From: an uncultured Spirochaetaceae bacterium
GTDB lineage: Bacteria; Spirochaetota; Spirochaetia; Treponematales; Treponemataceae
DNA length: 64,000 nt
Direction: 5' to 3'
Assembly (NCBI GenBank): GCA_902778325.1
Contig: CACYWZ010000004.1
Location: 62,001-126,000, forward strand
Below, piece after piece: positions 1-9,150 of this stretch. Below the pieces are notes generated by a model, which was not told where the DNA came from, made no database searches, and saw nothing but the letters and a program-made list of their open reading frames with translations. Numbering within the stretch: the first letter of the stretch is position 1; each line of letters begins with the position of its first letter. The translations under genes and the position numbers were made by a program.

Positions 1-1100
1 CGCGTGCAGTTGTGGATATGATTGCGGCGGATAATCACGTCAATCGCTGCGTGCATTTTGATTCCGCCGATTTCCGCTCCTGCAAGGTTTTGCTTGTTGT
101 TGATGTGGTGAATGTGATTGTCCTCGATGATTGAGAACACGCCTCCCAAGTGCCCGACAATGCCAGTCTGACCGCAATCGTGAATGTTGCAGCGGCGGAT
201 TATGTGAGAGCCGATGTTTTCTTTTGACCAGCCCTCAACTTGAGCCTGACAAATGCAATCGCGCTCGGTCTGCGTGCCGTCTTTGTACTTTTTGTGAAGC
301 CATTTGTTGTCGTTGTTCTTCTGAAGATATTTGCCGAGCGAAATACCAGAACACTTTGAGTGCGAAATCTCGCAGTCCTCAATAATCCAGCCCTTTGACC
401 AATGCGGACCAACCATTCCCTCTTGATACGCCGTTGGAGGAGCCCATTGCGTTGCGGCTTTTGTGATGTTGAAGCCCGAAAGCGTGATGTAGCTCACACC
501 TTCTTTTGACGGATAGAAGCAGTTTCGGCGCACTGTGATTTCGGTGTTTTCTTTGTTTGGGTCTTTGCCGTGGAAGTTTGCATAAATCACGGTTTCGTTT
601 GTTTTTTCGTCCTGCTCAGTGTACCAAGTGTAAATGCTGAAATCTTTGTCCCAAGACTTTTTTGAGACAGTCGGATTTTCCACTTCTTGAAGCGATGTTA
701 CTTCGTAAAGTGATTTATCGTTCAAGAACACATCGCCCGTGTGCGCAATGTAGGAGGCAATGAACCAATCGCCACTAACAAGCGTTGTGTAAGGATTGTA
801 TGCGCCAAAAATGCCGTTCGCGATTCTGCAAACCCACACATCGCCTTTATGCTCTTTCCAGTTCTGCACTCGCTCTGCGCCCGTTATGACCGCGCCGCCC
901 TTTTCTGCTGCCCGATAGATGATGCGCGCATTCTCTTCGCCTTTGTTTGCGGGGTCGACGTATTCTCTGTAAACACCATTTGCCACGATAACTTCATCGC
1001 CCGCCTTTGCGATTTTTGCAGCGTCTGAGATTTTCTTGAACGGATAAGCCTTTGAGCCATCTCCGCCACGCTTTGCCGCACAATCAACATAAAATACCAT
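1..1100 (-). CDS. Right-handed beta-helix repeat protein, C-terminus cut by window edge
   Basis: The frame is open from an ATG at 1100 down to base 1, so about 366 N-terminal residues are present and the C-terminus is missing. AGGAGA lies 5-10 bases before the ATG and decides the start. The protein opens with the usual prologue of parallel beta-helix proteins (FYVDCAAKRGGDGS, then YPFKKISDAA and VIVANGVYREY), followed by NG/RR/IH-rich coils such as IIRRCNIHDCGQTG and IIEDNHIHHINN. These fit the polysaccharide lyase or carbohydrate-esterase helix fold. No signal peptide is visible, so a cytoplasmic or non-classically exported protein is implied. The true activity (pectate lyase-like, or an inactive helix) cannot be decided without the C-terminus and a profile search. 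Confidence 0.8.
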   Translation of the reverse strand, partial: MVFYVDCAAKRGGDGSKAYPFKKISDAAKIAKAGDEVIVANGVYREYVDPANKGEENARIIYRAAEKGGAVITGAERVQNWKEHKGDVWVCRIANGIFGAYNPYTTLVSGDWFIASYIAHTGDVFLNDKSLYEVTSLQEVENPTVSKKSWDKDFSIYTWYTEQDEKTNETVIYANFHGKDPNKENTEITVRRNCFYPSKEGVSYITLSGFNITKAATQWAPPTAYQEGMVGPHWSKGWIIEDCEISHSKCSGISLGKYLQKNNDNKWLHKKYKDGTQTERDCICQAQVEGWSKENIGSHIIRRCNIHDCGQTGIVGHLGGVFSIIEDNHIHHINNKQNLAGAEIGGIKMHAAIDVIIRRNHIHNCT

Positions 1101-1168
1101 ACTTTCTCCTCATGACATCAAAAAATTGTCAATACAGGCTTTATTTTATCACTAATATTGCTTGCGTG

Positions 1169-1197
1169 TTGATAAAATGCTTTTATTACGCTATTAT
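1169..1197 (+). promoter_or_regulatory. Probable sigma-70 promoter of pckG
   Basis: TTGATA (1169-1174), a 17-bp spacer and TATTAT (1192-1197) lie about 80 bp before the pckG start. The leader downstream contains a small hairpin (ACTTC-GTTT-GAAGT, 1220-1233). Identified by eye from consensus. Confidence 0.55.
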
Positions 1198-1279
1198 TTT
1201 AATCGACCCTACGGCGGATACTTCGTTTGAAGTGCCACAGCACGCCATAGAGCCAAAATTCCTATAGGAGTATAAAGAC

Positions 1280-3133
1280 ATGACACTTAATGACATTAAG
1301 CATGCTAAAATTAAGGCTTGGATTGAAGAGTGCGTAAAGATGTGCGAACCTGACGAGGTCGTAATCTGCGACGGTTCAAAAGAGGAATATGACCGCCTTA
1401 TGCAGAAATGCGTAAAGGCTGGATTGGCAACAAAGCTCAACGAAGCAAAGAAGCCAAACTGCTACCTCTTCCGCTCACTTCCATCTGATGTTGCTCGCGT
1501 TGAAAGCCGCACATTCATCTCTTCAGTAAAAGAAGAAGATGCAGGTCCTACAAACCACTGGATTGACCCTGTTGAGCTCAAGGCTACAATGAAGGGACTT
1601 TACAAGGGCTGTATGCACGGACGCACAATGTACGTCATTCCGTTCTGCATGGGACCACTCGGTTCAAACATCTCAAAGAACGGTATCGAGCTTACAGACT
1701 CTGAGTACGTTGTTTTGAACATGGACATCATGACACGTGCTGGTGAGAAAGTTTGGCAGTACCTCGGAACAGACGGCGAGTTCGTTCCATGTTTGCACTC
1801 TGTAGGTAAGCCACTCAACAACGGCGAGACAGACGGCGGTATCTGGCCTTGCGCAGACGTTGAGCACAAATACATTTCACAGTTCCCAGAAGAGCACCTC
1901 ATCTGGTCTTACGGTTCAGGATACGGCGGAAACGCTTTGCTCGGAAAGAAGTGCTTCGCTCTCCGCATCGCAACTGTAATCGCTCGTCAGGAAGGCTGGC
2001 TTGCTGAGCACATGCTCATCTTGAAGCTCACAAACCCACAGGGCGAAGTCAAGTACGTAACAGGCGCATTCCCATCAGCTTGTGGAAAGACAAACCTCGC
2101 TATGCTTATCCCAACAATCCCAGGCTGGAAGGTTGAGACAATCGGTGATGATATCGCTTGGATGAAGTTTGGCGAAGATGGTCGCTTGTACGCTATCAAC
2201 CCAGAGGCTGGATTCTTCGGTGTTGCACCAGGAACTAGTGCAGAGAGCAACAAGAACGCTCTTGTTTCAGCTTCTTCTAACACAATCTTTACTAACTGTG
2301 CTCTCACAGAAGACAAAGATGTTTGGTGGGAAGGAATCGGATATCCTGCAACTGGCAAGCTCGTTGACTGGAAGGGAAACACACGCGATGCTCTTCCAAA
2401 AGACAAAGCACCAAAGGGCGAGGAAATGGCTCACCCGAACGCACGCTTCACAGCACCAGCAAAGCAGTGTCCATGTATCGCTCCAGAGTGGGAAGATCCA
2501 AAGGGTGTACCTATCAGCGCAATCCTCTTCGGTGGACGCCGCCCATCAACTGTTCCGCTCGTACATCAGGCACGCAACTGGAACCACGGTGTATTCCTCG
2601 GTTCTATCGTTGGTTCAGAGATTACAGCTGCTTCTACAATCAATGCAGCAGATGTTGGTAAGATTCGCCGCGACCCATTCGCTATCCTCCCATTCTGCGG
2701 CTACAACATGGGCGACTACTTCCAGCACTGGGTTGATGTTGGCGCAAAGGCTGACCAGGACAAGTTGCCAAAAATCTTCTACGTCAACTGGTTCCGCAAG
2801 GACGAGAACAACAAAGACCTTCCAGGCGGATTCATGTGGCCAGGATACGGCGACAACAGCCGCGTTCTCGCATGGATTTTCGACCGCTGCGACGGAAAGG
2901 ATAACTGCGTAGACACACCAATCGGATACATGCCAAAAGAAGGCGCAATCAACACTGAGGGCTTGGCTGACTACTACAAGAAGACATTGCCAGAGATTCT
3001 CAAGGTTGATGTTGAGGGCTGGAAGAAGGAAGTTAAGGACATTCGTGAGAACCACTATCCAAAATTCGGAAAGCATCTCCCGAAAGAGCTTTCTGCTATC
3101 CTCGACGACTTGGAAGCACGTCTTTCAAAATAG
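1280..3133 (+). CDS. pckG: Phosphoenolpyruvate carboxykinase (GTP)
   Basis: The 617-residue product is full length for the GTP-dependent PEPCK family (EC 4.1.1.32), which interconverts oxaloacetate and phosphoenolpyruvate. It is a cytosolic enzyme that in anaerobic fermenters often runs toward CO2 fixation and succinate. The family P-loop FPSACGKTN is near residue 265. The GTP-PEPCK-specific stretch with [12 protein letters not shown] near residue 415 is present, as is the C-terminal [15 protein letters not shown]. These separate it from the ATP-dependent family. The start has TAGGAG nine bases upstream and a consensus-like promoter before it, and a strong terminator follows. Codon choice looks highly optimised (many AAG, CTC and GCT codons), as expected for an abundant enzyme; that is an impression, not a calculation. 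Confidence 0.97.
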   Translation: MTLNDIKHAKIKAWIEECVKMCEPDEVVICDGSKEEYDRLMQKCVKAGLATKLNEAKKPNCYLFRSLPSDVARVESRTFISSVKEEDAGPTNHWIDPVELKATMKGLYKGCMHGRTMYVIPFCMGPLGSNISKNGIELTDSEYVVLNMDIMTRAGEKVWQYLGTDGEFVPCLHSVGKPLNNGETDGGIWPCADVEHKYISQFPEEHLIWSYGSGYGGNALLGKKCFALRIATVIARQEGWLAEHMLILKLTNPQGEVKYVTGAFPSACGKTNLAMLIPTIPGWKVETIGDDIAWMKFGEDGRLYAINPEAGFFGVAPGTSAESNKNALVSASSNTIFTNCALTEDKDVWWEGIGYPATGKLVDWKGNTRDALPKDKAPKGEEMAHPNARFTAPAKQCPCIAPEWEDPKGVPISAILFGGRRPSTVPLVHQARNWNHGVFLGSIVGSEITAASTINAADVGKIRRDPFAILPFCGYNMGDYFQHWVDVGAKADQDKLPKIFYVNWFRKDENNKDLPGGFMWPGYGDNSRVLAWIFDRCDGKDNCVDTPIGYMPKEGAINTEGLADYYKKTLPEILKVDVEGWKKEVKDIRENHYPKFGKHLPKELSAILDDLEARLSK

Positions 3134-3186
3134 GGACACAGTCCCTTTTAATGCCAAAGGCTCTTTTGTAAGGGCTTAGGCTGACA

Positions 3187-3223
3187 AAATCCCTTGTGAG
3201 AGAAATCTTGCAAGGGATTTTTT
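3187..3223 (+). terminator. Rho-independent terminator after pckG
   Basis: A perfect 10-bp stem AAATCCCTTG/CAAGGGATTT with a 14-base loop, running into a T tract, 54 bases after the pckG stop. Confidence 0.85.
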
Positions 3224-3345
3224 ATGCTCCCTTATGCCCCCGCGCCTATGCTCCCTTATGCTCCCGCGGTTATGCGGGGTTATGCCTCCGCGGTGGTGCG
3301 GGTGTATGCTCCCGCAGTATTGCGACCCTATGCGGTCGTTTTTTT
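3223..3345 (+). repeat. GC-rich 24-bp tandem repeat, copy 1
   Basis: TATGC words recur at 3223, 3233, 3247, 3257, 3271, 3281 and 3305, with a last one at 3329. The spacing alternates 10 and 14, giving a 24-bp unit built around CCGCGG. The array starts in the T tract of the pckG terminator and ends with CCCTATGCGGTCG plus a T run. A related copy lies at 44255-44366. Read as protein the unit gives an octapeptide repeat, but there is no ribosome-binding site. Confidence 0.8.
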
Positions 3346-3390
3346 GCAAAGCATGGGGTGTTTCTATAGGATTTTTTGGAGCTTTTAGGG

Positions 3391-3396
3391 TATACT
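3391..3396 (+). promoter_or_regulatory. -10 box TATACT seven bases before ATG
   Basis: TATACT ends seven bases before the ATG at 3404 and there is no Shine-Dalgarno sequence, which suggests a leaderless transcript. No good -35 is visible. Confidence 0.45.
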
Positions 3397-3403
3397 TTCA
3401 AAT

Positions 3404-5500
3404 ATGGCAGACAACGGTGATGAGTTTGAGAGGCTTAAGAGAATTGAGGAAGCGGCCGGCGCAGGCGACAAAGAATGGCAGATGGAGCTTGTGCATTTTT
3501 ATGATGAGGAAGCGAGCGATTGTGCTGAGGACTTAAGAAAGCACACTGTCGGGGACTGGTGGAAATATAGCGAAGAGGAAATCGCGCAGGCAAAGAAAAA
3601 GATTGAAATGCTGAATGCGCGCTCTCTTTTTTGGTGCAAGAAGGCAGCGGAGAACGGGGTTGGAGAGGCTCAATATGCGCTTTGGCTCTCTGGCGGAAAG
3701 ATGGATTCGCTTCTGCTCGAAAAGGCGATTAACAGCGGCTGCTACCGTGCGCTTTTTGAAATAGGCGCTTTTGAGGACTCTTATCGTCTTGCCATAGACA
3801 CAAGCGCAAAAGGCAGAGTGCTTTACGGCTGGGGAAAGCGGCTTTTTGAGAAGGGAGAGTCGAAAGCGGAAAGGGAGAAAGGGCTTTTGCTCATCAAAAA
3901 GAGCGCTTCAATAGGCTTTGAGCGTGCCGAGCGCTTTTTGAAGCAAGCGCTGACTAATGGAACGCTTGAGTTTTCGTACTGGTATTTTTCTTTGAGTGGT
4001 CATTTTTCTTCTTGGAATGATGAGATTACCGAAGTCTCAAAAGAGGTCTTTGACAAGGAGAAAGGCAGATACAAAAAACTTTGCGATATGACGGCTGCCA
4101 TTCTCTCCGGCTTCTTTTTGATTTTTCAGGAGCGCTATGGCGAGGAGTTTTTTGCCGACGTGCTTCATGCTGGGCTTATTTCTTCAAGGGTGTTTTTCCG
4201 CTACGGGCATAATGCTGCTATCATCTGGGTCTTTACTGACACTGACGAGTGGCGCGAGACGCTTGTGCGCTTCCTTGACGTGTTCGTTGACCAGTCGAAG
4301 AGCGCTGATGAGATAATCGCCTGTGCAAAAGAGAACAACATTATCTTTGCTGAGCAAGATTATTCTAATGTCATGCTGAACGACATCGGCAACGCTGTGC
4401 TGTTCTTTGACGGCGAAGTGGATTTTTGCAAAATAGGCAACATCGAGAAAATAAAGCATCTTGAGCTTTCAAATGTCTGCAAAGGGATTCGGAAGTTTTT
4501 TTATAATGAGATTTATCTTTCAAGCCTTGAGGACATCTCTCTTCCAAAACGTGTTTTTGGCAAAACATCATACACGTATTTCAAAAATTCGCACCTCAAG
4601 AGCCTCAATCACCCTTGCTTCAACATTCATGACGGCTTTGTGTTTTCGATTGACGGAAAGAAGGTTCTTGGCTGCACGAACAGCGATGCTGCTGATATTC
4701 GCATTGATATGCAGGGCGTTGAGGAAATCGAAGAAGGTGCGTTTGCGAAGTCGGCGATAAAGAGCGTCTTTATTGCTGACAGCGTGAAAAAGATAGGCGA
4801 AGGCGCTTTTAATAATTGCTCCTCGCTCGAAAGCGTGCGCCTTCCTGAAGGGCTTTTGGAGATTGAGTCAAATTGCTTTGAGGGGTGCTCTTCTCTTGTT
4901 TTGCTCGATATTCCCGAAGGTGTCAAAAAGATTGGAAGCAGCGCCTTTTCTTACTCGGCGCTTGAGACTCTCGAAATCCCGAATAGTGTTGAATTGATTG
5001 AACACTCTGCCTTTTTACATTCAAATCTCAAATCGCTTTCGATTGGCGACAGCGTTAAGGTTGTGGGGAGCAATCTTTTTGAGAGTTGCAGTTGTCTTGA
5101 GAGCGTCTTTGTTGGAAAAGGCGTCAAGACGATAAAGAAGTCTATGTTTTTGGATTGCGAGAAACTGAAGAGCGTTGAAGGTATGGAGAGCGTTGAGACA
5201 ATCGAGAGCGAAGCGTTCAGAAACTGCTCTTCACTGAAAGCGATAAAGTTCCTGCCTCATCTCAAGAACATTATGCAAAACGCCTTTGCTGACTGCAATG
5301 AAATCAAAGAGATGACGCTTCCCAAGTCCGTAAAGCGCATATTTTTCGAGTCGCTCCCGCCTTACCTCTTGCACCTTCACTATTGCGGCACTGATAACGA
5401 ATGGTCGTATATCAGCATCAACAACGCATACAACCGCGAGCTGATAAAGATATTGTCCACCGACGAGACGGGCGTTCTAAAGACAGAACGCGACAGTTAG
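3404..5500 (+). CDS. Sel1-like / BspA-type leucine-rich-repeat protein
   Basis: 698 residues with two recognisable parts. The N-terminal third has Sel1/TPR-like helical repeats (for example WCKKAAENGVGEAQYAL near residue 75 and LLIKKSASIGFERAERFL near 165). From about residue 430 to 670 there are 8-9 BspA-type leucine-rich repeats of about 23 residues, with the pattern IxxGAFxxCSSLxxVxLPxxVxxI (GEGAFNNCSSLESVRLPEG is one). Such repeats mediate protein-protein interaction and are greatly expanded in treponemes. No signal peptide or membrane segment is visible, so a cytoplasmic protein is inferred. No catalytic domain was recognised. The start rests on the ATG just downstream of a TATACT box; there is no ribosome-binding site. 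Confidence 0.85.
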   Translation: MADNGDEFERLKRIEEAAGAGDKEWQMELVHFYDEEASDCAEDLRKHTVGDWWKYSEEEIAQAKKKIEMLNARSLFWCKKAAENGVGEAQYALWLSGGKMDSLLLEKAINSGCYRALFEIGAFEDSYRLAIDTSAKGRVLYGWGKRLFEKGESKAEREKGLLLIKKSASIGFERAERFLKQALTNGTLEFSYWYFSLSGHFSSWNDEITEVSKEVFDKEKGRYKKLCDMTAAILSGFFLIFQERYGEEFFADVLHAGLISSRVFFRYGHNAAIIWVFTDTDEWRETLVRFLDVFVDQSKSADEIIACAKENNIIFAEQDYSNVMLNDIGNAVLFFDGEVDFCKIGNIEKIKHLELSNVCKGIRKFFYNEIYLSSLEDISLPKRVFGKTSYTYFKNSHLKSLNHPCFNIHDGFVFSIDGKKVLGCTNSDAADIRIDMQGVEEIEEGAFAKSAIKSVFIADSVKKIGEGAFNNCSSLESVRLPEGLLEIESNCFEGCSSLVLLDIPEGVKKIGSSAFSYSALETLEIPNSVELIEHSAFLHSNLKSLSIGDSVKVVGSNLFESCSCLESVFVGKGVKTIKKSMFLDCEKLKSVEGMESVETIESEAFRNCSSLKAIKFLPHLKNIMQNAFADCNEIKEMTLPKSVKRIFFESLPPYLLHLHYCGTDNEWSYISINNAYNRELIKILSTDETGVLKTERDS

Positions 5501-5505
5501 AGCGG

Positions 5506-5715
5506 ACAAAATTTGTTGTGAGGCCGTTTTCTTAAGAAAGTATTGAAACAATGTTTGTTGTAACCGTGTTTTCTTAAGAAAGTATTGAAAAAACATTTGT
5601 TGTGACCACGTTTTCTTGAAAAAGTATTGAAAAAACAAATGTTGTCGGCTCATTTTTGCTTGAAAATGGCAAAAAACATTTATTGTGACCTCGTCCACAA
5701 GAAAAAATGAGCAAA
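5506..5715. repeat. 42-bp imperfect tandem array between convergent genes
   Basis: TTTGTTG recurs at 5512, 5554 and 5596, and a degenerate copy sits near 5638, so the period is 42 bp. Each unit carries a CTTAAG-type or CTTGAAAA centre followed by AAGTATTGAAA. The array begins six bases after the stop of the LRR gene and ends at the ilvE terminator. No open reading frame of interest. Confidence 0.85.
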
Positions 5716-5736
5716 AAACATTTTTTGCACACAAAT

Positions 5737-5772
5737 AAAAATCCCGCTCACGATAATGAACGGGATTTTTTT
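5737..5772 (-). terminator. Bidirectional terminator for ilvE (and the LRR gene)
   Basis: AAAAATCCCG/CGGGATTTTTT stem with T runs on both strands, 26 bases past the ilvE stop. Confidence 0.85.
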
Positions 5773-5797
5773 GTTGTTTACAAAGACAGGTTTTGGC

Positions 5798-6898
5798 TTA
5801 TTTTCCTGCGATTACAACAGTGTTCCAGTTGTTCGGGTCAGAAAGAAGTCCGTACTGTCTGCCCTTGAGCAAATGCTGCAATTTGTGAGCCACAGGTCCT
5901 TCCTTTCCGTCGCCAAAGACAACTTTGCGTCCGTTAAGGTCAGTGAGCGAAGACATCGGGCTGATTCCCGCCGCTGTTCCTGTAACAAAGAACTCGGCTG
6001 CGTTTGCAAACACTTCGTCTACGCTAACAGGACGCTCTTCCACTTTCATTCCTGCTTCTTTTGCAAGAGCGATAACGCTCTTTCTTGTGATTCCTGGCAA
6101 GATTGTGTCGCCAAGCTCTGGAGTTACAACTGTGCCGTCTTTCATCACAAAGAAGATATTGCAGCTTGAGCCTTCCTGGAAGTATTTGTGCTCAACAGCG
6201 TCAAGATACACGCACTCAACGTATCCTGCAGCCTCTGCTTCGTGCTTTGCGATTGCTGAGATAACGTAGTTTGAAGCGCACTTGATGTATCCTGTTCCGT
6301 GAGGTGTTGCACGAATGCGGTTTGTGATGATTGCGCCGTCAAGACCAGGCTTGAAGTATGCGCTTACCGTTGTGGCACAAATTACAACGTATGGCTGCTT
6401 TGCGCAACCAACGCCGATAGCACCTTCTGAGTTCATAAACGGACGCATATAGATTGACTCTGCGTTTGAATAATCTTCTTTTTCCCAGTCAGCGTTGTAT
6501 TTAGGAACATAGCCGAGTGCTGCATTGCGCTTTACGAACTCAACGCTTGCTTTTACATACTGTTCTGGAGGGAAAACAGGGCAATAAAGTCCTTTCATGC
6601 TGTTTGCAAAACGAGCTGCGTTCTCTTCTGGGCGGAAAATAGCGACTCCGCCGTCTTTTGTAGGGAATCCTTTCATTCCCTCAAAACAGCCGTAAGCATA
6701 CTGGCTTGTGTAGCTCACAGTTGGAATTCCCATCTGATTGCGCTTGTCCAAGACGGCTTTTCTGTCTGCCTCGCTCATCTTCATAAGCTCATCATAAGTT
6801 ACACTGTCAGCCTGAAACCACTCTTCGTCCCAAGCCTTTGTGGTTGGGTTATAGCGAGCGATATAAGTGATAGGATACAAATTAAGACCAAATGCCAT
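5798..6898 (-). CDS. ilvE: Branched-chain amino-acid aminotransferase
   Basis: 366 residues, full length for the PLP-dependent fold-type IV branched-chain aminotransferases (EC 2.6.1.42). These transfer the amino group between glutamate and the keto acids of leucine, isoleucine and valine. The PLP lysine is in GTGYIKCASNY near residue 206, and the family signature EGSSCNIFFV followed by ILPGITRKSV is intact. The longer N-terminus with YGCFEGMKGF matches the BCAT2-like bacterial branch rather than the short E. coli type. AAGGAG eight bases before the ATG decides the start. The gene is monocistronic, with its own terminator and a promoter-like sequence at 6933-6961. No other ilv or leu genes are nearby. 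Confidence 0.95.
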   Translation of the reverse strand: MAFGLNLYPITYIARYNPTTKAWDEEWFQADSVTYDELMKMSEADRKAVLDKRNQMGIPTVSYTSQYAYGCFEGMKGFPTKDGGVAIFRPEENAARFANSMKGLYCPVFPPEQYVKASVEFVKRNAALGYVPKYNADWEKEDYSNAESIYMRPFMNSEGAIGVGCAKQPYVVICATTVSAYFKPGLDGAIITNRIRATPHGTGYIKCASNYVISAIAKHEAEAAGYVECVYLDAVEHKYFQEGSSCNIFFVMKDGTVVTPELGDTILPGITRKSVIALAKEAGMKVEERPVSVDEVFANAAEFFVTGTAAGISPMSSLTDLNGRKVVFGDGKEGPVAHKLQHLLKGRQYGLLSDPNNWNTVVIAGK

Positions 6899-6932
6899 AT
6901 TGTTTTCTCCTTATCTGTAGAATTTCTTTAGT

Positions 6933-6961
6933 AATATATCACTTTCTTTAGTATTTGTACA
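6933..6961 (-). promoter_or_regulatory. Probable promoter of ilvE
   Basis: On the minus strand TGTACA (6956-6961), a 17-bp spacer and TATATT (6933-6938), 35 bases before the ilvE ATG. The -35 matches consensus at four of six positions. Confidence 0.45.
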
Positions 6962-7000
6962 GATTTGAGTTGAACCCGTTGCTTTTTTTTTCTGATAGTA

Positions 7001-7006
7001 GATAAT
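7001..7006 (+). promoter_or_regulatory. -10 box GATAAT eight bases before the purB ATG
   Basis: TTGCTT (6979-6984), a 16-bp spacer and GATAAT (7001-7006) place the expected start of transcription at or next to the purB ATG. No Shine-Dalgarno sequence is present. Confidence 0.45.
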
Positions 7007-7014
7007 GCGCTTTT

Positions 7015-8436
7015 ATGGAAACACGCAATATTTTTGAGAATATTTCTTCTCTTGACCACCGCTATTCTTTGTCTGAAAAAGCGGTTTTTGACGGACTTTC
7101 TAAGTATATTTCTGAAGCAGCCTCCGTTCGCTCTATGGCGAAATGCGAGGCTGCACTCGTAAAGGCGCATTTGGCTGTGCGCGGTACTTTGACCGACAGC
7201 ATTGCAAAAAGCCTTGACGATGTTGCGGAGAATATCGACCCGAACGAAGTGTATCAGGAAGAGGAAAAAACTCAGCATAATGTTCGTGCTTTAGTAAACG
7301 TAATGAAGAAAAAAGTAAGTGCTGATGTTGCTCCTCTTGTGCATTTGGGCGCAACAAGCGTTGACATCTTGGACACCGCTTTGAGCGTTCGTATGCGTGA
7401 CGCTGTGCAGAATGTTGTTCTTCCAGAATTGAAAAGCCTTGAAAAGCACCTTTGCGACATTGCAGAGCGAGAATGTGCGACGCCACAGGTTGGACGCACT
7501 CACGGACAGCACGCAGTCCCGATTACATTCGGCTGGTCAATCGCAGAGTTTGTTTCTCGCTTGGGAAAATCTATTTTGCAGATTGAAGCTCTTTCAAAGC
7601 AGCTCAAAGGCAAACTCGCAGGTCCTGTCGGCTCTTATAATGGTCCTTCTATGATTGTAAAAGACCCTGAAGACCTTGAAAAGCGTTATCTTGCTTTTGT
7701 TGGCTTAGAGCCATCTGAATATTCAAATCAGCTTGTTGAGCCAGAATATCTTTTGCGTCTTCTTTTGGAGCTCAACGTTGCATTCGGTATTATCGCAAAC
7801 CTTGCAGACGACCTTCGCAACTTGCAGAGAAGCGAAATTGGCGAAGTGTTTGAGTATTTCTCTTCAACACAGGTCGGCTCTTCAACAATGCCACAGAAGC
7901 GCAATCCTTGGAACAGCGAGCACGTTAAGTCTTTGTGGAAGGCTTTCGCTCCTCGCGTGATGACTTTCTATATGGATCAGATTTCAGAGCATCAGAGAGA
8001 TTTGACCAACAGCGCAAGTCAGAGATTTATCGCTGATTATGTAACAGGATTTACAATGGCTGTGGCTCGTATGAACAAGGTTGTTTCAGGCTTGCAGGCT
8101 GACCGCGAGAATATGGCGAAGAACTTATCTGGCGCGGGCGGCAAGGTAAAAGGCGGCGTTTTGGCTGAACCTGCATATATCTTGCTCGGCGAGGCTGGGG
8201 TATCTGACGGACACGAAGTTATCCGCAAAATCACTCTTGAGGCTGAAGAGAGCGGAAAGACTTTCTTTGAAGTGCTAAAGACTCATACAGACGCATTTGC
8301 AAAGATTACAGCCCAGCTTGAAAAGCTCGGTGTGGCAAATCCTGAGAACTTCTTTGAAAAGCCAGAGAACTACTGCGGTCTTGCGGCTGTGAAGTCAAAG
8401 CGTTTGGCTCAGAAATATGCAGAGCTTATGAAATAA
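7015..8436 (+). CDS. purB: Adenylosuccinate lyase
   Basis: 473 residues of the fumarase/aspartase superfamily. The enzyme acts twice in purine synthesis: on SAICAR in the route to IMP, and on adenylosuccinate to give AMP, releasing fumarate each time. The superfamily signature SSTMPQKRNPWNSE is near residue 290, the catalytic-loop region VGRTHGQHAVP near 158, and HLGATSVDILDTAL-like residues near 105. There is no ribosome-binding site; the start rests on ATG spacing from the GATAAT box and on the natural N-terminus. It is transcribed divergently from ilvE. The only other purine gene in the window, purL, is 40 kb away, so the pathway is scattered. Confidence 0.95.
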   Translation: METRNIFENISSLDHRYSLSEKAVFDGLSKYISEAASVRSMAKCEAALVKAHLAVRGTLTDSIAKSLDDVAENIDPNEVYQEEEKTQHNVRALVNVMKKKVSADVAPLVHLGATSVDILDTALSVRMRDAVQNVVLPELKSLEKHLCDIAERECATPQVGRTHGQHAVPITFGWSIAEFVSRLGKSILQIEALSKQLKGKLAGPVGSYNGPSMIVKDPEDLEKRYLAFVGLEPSEYSNQLVEPEYLLRLLLELNVAFGIIANLADDLRNLQRSEIGEVFEYFSSTQVGSSTMPQKRNPWNSEHVKSLWKAFAPRVMTFYMDQISEHQRDLTNSASQRFIADYVTGFTMAVARMNKVVSGLQADRENMAKNLSGAGGKVKGGVLAEPAYILLGEAGVSDGHEVIRKITLEAEESGKTFFEVLKTHTDAFAKITAQLEKLGVANPENFFEKPENYCGLAAVKSKRLAQKYAELMK

Positions 8437-8448
8437 AAGACACTTTTT

Positions 8449-8492
8449 GCAAAACTCCCAGAAACACGAAAATCGGCTTTAGGGAGTTTTGC
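8449..8492 (+). terminator. Stem-loop after purB
   Basis: Perfect 11-bp stem GCAAAACTCCC/GGGAGTTTTGC, 13 bases after the purB stop. The plus-strand T run is short (TTTTGCC), so termination may be partial. A second small hairpin (GCCGT/ACGGC, 8527-8543) precedes the next gene. Confidence 0.6.
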
Positions 8493-8572
8493 CATAGTGA
8501 GAAAAATAACGGGTATTATTCCCGCCGCCGTCGTTTTTACGGCTTGAATAAAGGAATGGAAAAAATTAGAAT

Positions 8573-9130
8573 ATGGCTATGGAAAATGCAGCGGAATTGG
8601 ACAAATTAATCGAACAGTTCGTCGAGCAATCGGCTATTCAGGCTCTGTCTCGCTTTGTGGGCACAGAGGATAAAAATGAGGCAATAGAAAGCGCGGTGAA
8701 GGTTGCAGGTGCATTCAGCGCTGAAGCCGCTTTCTCCAAAATTGCAGAGGACAAAGTTGCCGAGGGACATCTCGTCCAAAGTTTCCATAAAAACTTGCAG
8801 CTCCTTGTGCAAAAAACTTGGGTTGAGCAGTCCGACGCGGATTTGAAAGAGCAGGTTTTGTTCCGTTTGAACGAACTTTGCAAAGATATGTCGGAAAAGT
8901 TGTATTCAAAATCTTATCTCCCGTTCTTTAGTATGCTTTCGGACGCAGTTTATCTTATGTTCGGAGTACAAACACAGTCATCAGAGTTTGGTGAGTATGC
9001 AGTAAGAATTGACCCAGAATTTGGAATTTTCTGGTGGTATATCAGCAAGTTGCCAAAAGAAAACGGTTGGACTGAAGAAAAATGCCGTTTGGCACTTCTT
9101 TTGGGAATGTATTTCTTGGCAAATTACTAA
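8573..9130 (+). CDS. Unrecognised acidic helical protein
   Basis: 185 residues; I do not recognise a family. The sequence is mostly amphipathic helix, acidic in the first half (MENAAELDKLIEQFVEQ), with a hydrophobic C-terminal part (FWWYISKLPKENGW, then LALLLGMYFLANY) that is not long enough for a clear membrane span. There is no signal peptide and no cysteine or nucleotide-binding motif. The ATG at 8573 or the second one at 8579 could be the start; neither has a convincing ribosome-binding site. It sits 20 bases before proA on the same strand, so it may be cotranscribed with proAB, but a role in proline synthesis is not implied by its sequence. Confidence 0.75.
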   Translation: MAMENAAELDKLIEQFVEQSAIQALSRFVGTEDKNEAIESAVKVAGAFSAEAAFSKIAEDKVAEGHLVQSFHKNLQLLVQKTWVEQSDADLKEQVLFRLNELCKDMSEKLYSKSYLPFFSMLSDAVYLMFGVQTQSSEFGEYAVRIDPEFGIFWWYISKLPKENGWTEEKCRLALLLGMYFLANY

Positions 9131-9150
9131 GAGAATAGGACGGATGCTTT

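Noticed and set aside
2169..2912. Plus-strand frame of 247 codons
   Set aside because: Lies inside pckG in another frame and its composition is that of a shifted coding sequence.
3234..3536. Open frame with octapeptide repeats over the GC-rich repeat
   Set aside because: No ribosome-binding site, overlaps the start of the LRR gene in another frame, and a similar frame at 44270-44542 runs into the CorC-type gene antisense. It is best explained as a repeat whose unit is a multiple of three.
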